Below are positions 61,361 through 64,000 of a stretch of DNA of 64,000 bases, in pieces. This DNA comes from Rhizobium esperanzae. Its GTDB lineage: Bacteria; Pseudomonadota; Alphaproteobacteria; Rhizobiales; Rhizobiaceae. The first letter of the stretch is position 1; each line of letters opens with the position of its first letter. The translations under genes were made by a program, and so were the position numbers. The notes beneath the pieces were generated by a model that worked only from the letters and a program-made list of their open reading frames with translations, made no database searches and was not told where the DNA came from. The stretch lies in NCBI RefSeq assembly GCF_002204185.1, contig NZ_MXPU01000021.1, forward strand, positions 50,893 to 114,892, written 5' to 3'.

Positions 61361-61625
61361 CGGCTGTGAATGACCGGCAAATCAGTCGGTTGCAAGCATT
61401 TTATTCCCAGCCGATTGCAGGGCAATTCCTGAGATGCGCAATTTAAGCAAATTTAAAGTCTGGCCGCATAGGGTCGGCACGATTGCAGCGGTTGGTCCAA
61501 ACCGCTTGGTGCCATGAAGGCGCAGGCGTCTTCCGCCGATCATGTTTCCGATTCCAAATCTCTGCGGTTGCGCCTAACGCGCGACCGTCTCTCGCCGCGT
61601 CGATTGTCGTCAGGAGAATTTGACC

Positions 61626-63569
61626 ATGTCTGCTAAAAACATATCCCTGAACGGGAAGCTTGCGGCCACGTTCGCAGCCCTCATTCTGATCTTCATCTCC
61701 GTTTCGGCTTTCGTCTATTCAAAGGCGACGGCATCGGCGGCCGCCTCCGCCGAGCAGGAAAAATCGGAGCTGCTCGTCAATCAGATCGATGATGCGCTGC
61801 AGGCGATGCTAGAGCAGGCGGTCAACCTGCGCGGCTTCATCCTCTTCCGCAGTGACAGCACCTATGGCGACGTCTTCGCCAATCGCGAGCGCATGCTGAA
61901 GGCGATCGCCGCCGCCAAGCAGACCGCATCAGGCGAGCCGCAGCTGGTCGAGATGATCGACGGCATGCAAAAGGCCGCCGACCTTTATTTCCATGAGCTT
62001 GCCGAACCGCAGACCAAGGCGCGCAAGGAAACCGACATGCCGATCGAAGAGGTCGTCAAGATCGGCGTCAACGCCACTAAGGGCCAGCTCGATGGTTTCC
62101 GCCAGGCCTCCGCCAAGATCAAGGCCACCGCCCGCGAAAAGTCGAATGCGCTCGCCGCGATCCGGGCCGATGCCAACAGCGATCTGGCGACGACACTGCT
62201 TGCTGGTGGCATTGTCGCCTCGCTTGCCGCCGCCCTTCTCGCCTGGCTGATGTCGCGCACCATCGTCCGCCCGGTCGTCGGCATGACCGCCGCCATGGAT
62301 CGTCTCGCCGGCGGTCAGAACGACATTGAGGTTCCGGCTGTCGAACGCGGTGACGAAATCGGCCGCATGGCGCAGTCGGTCCTGGTCTTCAAACAGGCGG
62401 CGATCGAGAAGCTGCGCCTTGCCGGTGAAACCGACCGCATGCGTGACGATGCCGAGCGCCAGCGCCAGGCAAGCGACGAGCAGAAGGCGCGCGAGGAAGG
62501 CGAGCTGCGTTACGCCGTCGACGCCTTGGCCGGCGGCCTTGCCGGCCTTGCTGTCGGCGATGTCGCCGCCCGCATCCAGACGCCGTTCGCGCCGCAATAT
62601 GACAGCCTGCGCAACGACTTCAATCATGCCGTCGAAAAGCTGCAGGCAGCACTCCAGTCGGTCGGCCGCAACGCCTCGGCGATCAATGCCGGCGCCGGCG
62701 AGATCCGCTCGGCCGCAGACGATCTCGCCCACCGTACCGAGCAGCAGGCCGCCGCGGTTGAAGAGACCGCCGCAGCGCTCGAGCAGGTGACGACGACCGT
62801 CCGCGACAGCGCCAAGCGCGCCGAGGACGTCGGCAATCTCGTCGAGCGCACCCGCCTCGGCGCCGAAAAATCGGGCGACGTCGTCCGCAGGGCGGTCTCG
62901 GCCATGCAGCAGATCGAAAAGTCCTCGGGCGAAATCTCCAACATCATCGGCGTCATCGACGACATCGCCTTCCAGACCAACCTCTTGGCGCTGAACGCCG
63001 GTGTCGAAGCCGCCCGCGCCGGTGAGGCCGGCAAGGGCTTTGCCGTCGTCGCCCAGGAGGTGCGCGAACTCGCCCAGCGTTCGGCCAAGGCGGCCAAGGA
63101 GATCAAGGACCTGATCACTACATCAGGCACGCATGTGCAGACCGGCGTGTCGCTGGTCGGCGAAACCGGCAAGGCGCTGGAGGCGATCGTCGCCGAGGTG
63201 CAGGAGATCAACCGCAACGTCAACGCGATCGTTACCGCCACGCGCGAACAGTCGATCGGGCTGCAGGAGATCAACACCGCCGTCAACAACATGGATCAGG
63301 GCACGCAGCAGAATGCGGCGATGGTCGAGGAACAGACTGCGGCGAGCCATGCGCTCGCCCAGGAAGCAAGCGCCCTCGACGAGCTGCTGCGCCAGTTCAA
63401 GCTCGGCACAGAGCTTGCCGCTCCGGCCCAGAAGACTTCAGCCGCAACGCCGAGCTCCCGCCCGGTCGCCTCTCCGGCCCGCGCCCTTGCCAGCAAGGTC
63501 AGCAAAGCCTTCGGCGGAAGACAGGCAACGGCAGCAGCTGCGGTGCAGGAAGACTGGACGGAATTCTGA
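61626..63569 (+). CDS. Methyl-accepting chemotaxis protein
   Basis: A 647-residue chemoreceptor. Membrane segment 1 (about 13-32, LAATFAALILIFISVSAFVY), a helical periplasmic domain (about 35-185; 4-helix bundle or CHASE3-like, with ALQAMLEQAVNLRGFILF), segment 2 (about 190-212, LATTLLAGGIVASLAAALLA) and a HAMP domain (VGMTAAMDRLAGG) follow. The signalling region contains DDIAFQTNLLALNAGVEAAR and KGFAVVAQEVRELAQRSAKA. The end is VQEDWTEF; a C-terminal xWxxF pentapeptide-like end is typical for CheR tethering. ATG 61626 has AGGAG about nine bases upstream. Ligand unknown. A strong terminator follows. Confidence 0.94.
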   Translation: MSAKNISLNGKLAATFAALILIFISVSAFVYSKATASAAASAEQEKSELLVNQIDDALQAMLEQAVNLRGFILFRSDSTYGDVFANRERMLKAIAAAKQTASGEPQLVEMIDGMQKAADLYFHELAEPQTKARKETDMPIEEVVKIGVNATKGQLDGFRQASAKIKATAREKSNALAAIRADANSDLATTLLAGGIVASLAAALLAWLMSRTIVRPVVGMTAAMDRLAGGQNDIEVPAVERGDEIGRMAQSVLVFKQAAIEKLRLAGETDRMRDDAERQRQASDEQKAREEGELRYAVDALAGGLAGLAVGDVAARIQTPFAPQYDSLRNDFNHAVEKLQAALQSVGRNASAINAGAGEIRSAADDLAHRTEQQAAAVEETAAALEQVTTTVRDSAKRAEDVGNLVERTRLGAEKSGDVVRRAVSAMQQIEKSSGEISNIIGVIDDIAFQTNLLALNAGVEAARAGEAGKGFAVVAQEVRELAQRSAKAAKEIKDLITTSGTHVQTGVSLVGETGKALEAIVAEVQEINRNVNAIVTATREQSIGLQEINTAVNNMDQGTQQNAAMVEEQTAASHALAQEASALDELLRQFKLGTELAAPAQKTSAATPSSRPVASPARALASKVSKAFGGRQATAAAAVQEDWTEF

Positions 63570-63598
63570 GGACGCGCTTTCGGGGACGTTGTATGAAG

Positions 63599-63634
63599 GG
63601 GCGGCGCAACGGATGCGCCGCCCTTTCTTTTTTA
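63599..63634 (+). terminator. Rho-independent terminator of the chemoreceptor gene
   Basis: GGGCGGCGCA (63599-63608) pairs perfectly with TGCGCCGCCC (63614-63623) around ACGGA and is followed by TTTCTTTTTTA. Confidence 0.92.
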
Positions 63635-63650
63635 TTGAGAGGACCTGCTT

Positions 63651-63681
63651 GGCGGCCCCCTCATCCGCCTGCCGGCACCTT
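63651..63681. repeat. Interrupted CCCTCATCCGCCTGCCGGCACCTT palindromic repeat
   Basis: GGCGGCCCCCTCATCCGCC then TGCCGGCACCTT is the left part of the element also at 20239-20285 and 35320-35525. There it continues into CTCCCCGCTGGGGAGAAG. Here the match stops abruptly at 63681 and unrelated sequence begins. This marks the left insertion point of the IS110-family element. Confidence 0.8.
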
Positions 63682-63683
63682 TG

Positions 63684-63867
63684 TAACTTCCCTTTACCCG
63701 CGGTTGGCATAGAACTGCCTGTTGCGGTGGCGGATGGGAGACCGTTGCACCTTTGGGACACCAAGCCCGTGGGAGAGCCTGGGTCTCCATCCGCCGTTCC
63801 ATTGAACCCGAACAGTCGCCGGGGCCGCTTGCGAAGGCAAAGCCCGCTTAGGCAAGGATGGGATCAG
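63684..63867 (+). ncRNA. Candidate bridge RNA region of the IS110 element
   Basis: Upstream of the transposase, GGCGGATGGGAGACC (63729-63743) and GGTCTCCATCCGCC (63782-63795) form a 14-15 base stem with one bulge. The loop between them (63744-63781) holds GCACCTTTG and GGGAGAG. IS110 elements of the non-IS1111 type express a bridge RNA from this position. A second folded segment (63810-63845) has GGGGC/GCCC-type pairing. Boundaries are only approximate. Confidence 0.5.
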
Positions 63868-64000
63868 ATGGAGAAGAATGAGATCGTGGTTGTCGGCATC
63901 GATGTTTCCAAGGACCGATTGGACGTGGCGCTGCACCCTTCGGGCGAGCACTTTGCGGTCAGCAACGATCACTCCGGCCTTGAGGAGTTAATCGCCAAGC
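63868..64000 (+). CDS. IS110-family transposase, N-terminal fragment (truncated by window end)
   Basis: 44 codons are visible: MEKNEIVVVGIDVSKDRLDV begins with the first catalytic Asp of the DEDD (RuvC-like) domain in GIDVSKDRLDVAL, followed by HPSGEHFAVSNDHSG and LEELIAK. This is characteristic of IS110 and IS1111 transposases. AAGGATGGGAT lies before the ATG. The rest of the gene is beyond base 64000, so it is partial by the window edge, not by mutation. Confidence 0.88.
   Translation, partial: MEKNEIVVVGIDVSKDRLDVALHPSGEHFAVSNDHSGLEELIAK

Larger units (their letters stand above)
63682..64000 (+). mobile_element. IS110-family insertion sequence, left part
   Basis: The element starts at about 63680-63682, where a known intergenic repeat is broken, and continues past the window. 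It consists of about 186 bases of structured non-coding DNA and then the start of a DEDD transposase. No terminal inverted repeat could be judged because only one end is present. The right end and target duplication cannot be seen. Confidence 0.8.

Noticed and set aside
1..64000. tRNA or rRNA genes
   Set aside because: All gaps were read on both strands and no cloverleaf-like tRNA or ribosomal RNA sequence was recognised; a tRNA search program would settle this.

Overview
The window reads as a chromosomal segment of a Rhizobium-group alphaproteobacterium (R. leguminosarum/etli type). This rests on: an F0 operon atpI-atpB-atpE-atpF'-atpF that stands apart from the F1 genes; typical alphaproteobacterial families (BA14K, DUF982, DUF1217, DUF6101, MipA/OmpV, an HPE1-like protein); high-G+C coding sequence with strong third-position bias; and several intergenic palindromic repeat families typical of the genus, including an ATGCATGTCG...CGACATGCAT element. 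Almost everything is ordinary chromosomal housekeeping. The accessory signals are a small insertion behind glyQ (about 21.4-22.1 kb), an unusual DUF2207 paralogue after it, and an IS110-family element entering at the right edge.

Layout. 0-5.3 kb: the 3' part of an Mrp-type ATPase, a CorA-type Mg2+ channel, the Kup K+ transporter and a SleB-like cell-wall hydrolase. 5.3-8.2 kb: the F0 operon with a good promoter, a hairpin between atpE and atpF', and a terminator. 8.4-18.9 kb: rnhB, a PA0069-type radical SAM protein, a short glycosyltransferase-like protein, moaB, ispE, a TPR lipid-side or periplasmic protein, polyprenyl diphosphate synthase, DUF2007, a tRNA-methyltransferase-like enzyme, and mntH with a Fur/Mur-like operator. 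19-32 kb: SppA-like peptidase, glyQ, a small kinase, a glyQ 3' remnant, DUF2207/lemA/aroA/DUF2207, purD, an HPE1-like secreted protein, a probable 6S RNA and a Cache-type chemoreceptor. 32-46.5 kb: DUF523, glyS (strand opposite to glyQ), tex, cfa, a phosphoglycerate-mutase-like phosphatase, MipA, a triple palindrome, ubiA, DUF6101 and a giant ten-repeat DUF1217 protein. 46.6-63.6 kb: FAD-linked dehydrogenase, Sua5/TsaC, an unknown protein, a Rieske oxygenase, BA14K, DUF982, a ZntB-like transporter, an acyl-CoA dehydrogenase plus enoyl-CoA hydratase pair, an MBL hydrolase, a divergent SDR/HxlR pair, two RNA methyltransferases (RumA-like and TlyA) and a second chemoreceptor. 63.68-64.0 kb: start of an IS110-family element.

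How the genes relate. The F0 genes form one transcription unit. moaB overlaps ispE by one base, and the TPR gene lies just upstream on the same strand. glyQ overlaps the kinase by ATGA, and the two RNA methyltransferases overlap by four bases. LemA and DUF2207 proteins are a recurrent partnership and occur here as one LemA between two DUF2207 paralogues. The SDR/HxlR pair shares an intergenic perfect inverted repeat that is the likely operator.

Most interesting observations. (1) The IS110 element is inserted inside a Rhizobium intergenic palindrome, and its 5' non-coding region folds into a long stem whose loop carries matches to both halves of the interrupted site, as expected for a bridge RNA. 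(2) The last 72 bases of glyQ are duplicated as a decayed copy on the far side of the inserted kinase. (3) A probable alphaproteobacterial 6S RNA follows the HPE1-like gene. (4) A three-copy tandem array of the ATGCATGTCG palindrome ends in a second palindromic module. All identifications are from reading the sequence; no searches or folding programs were run.
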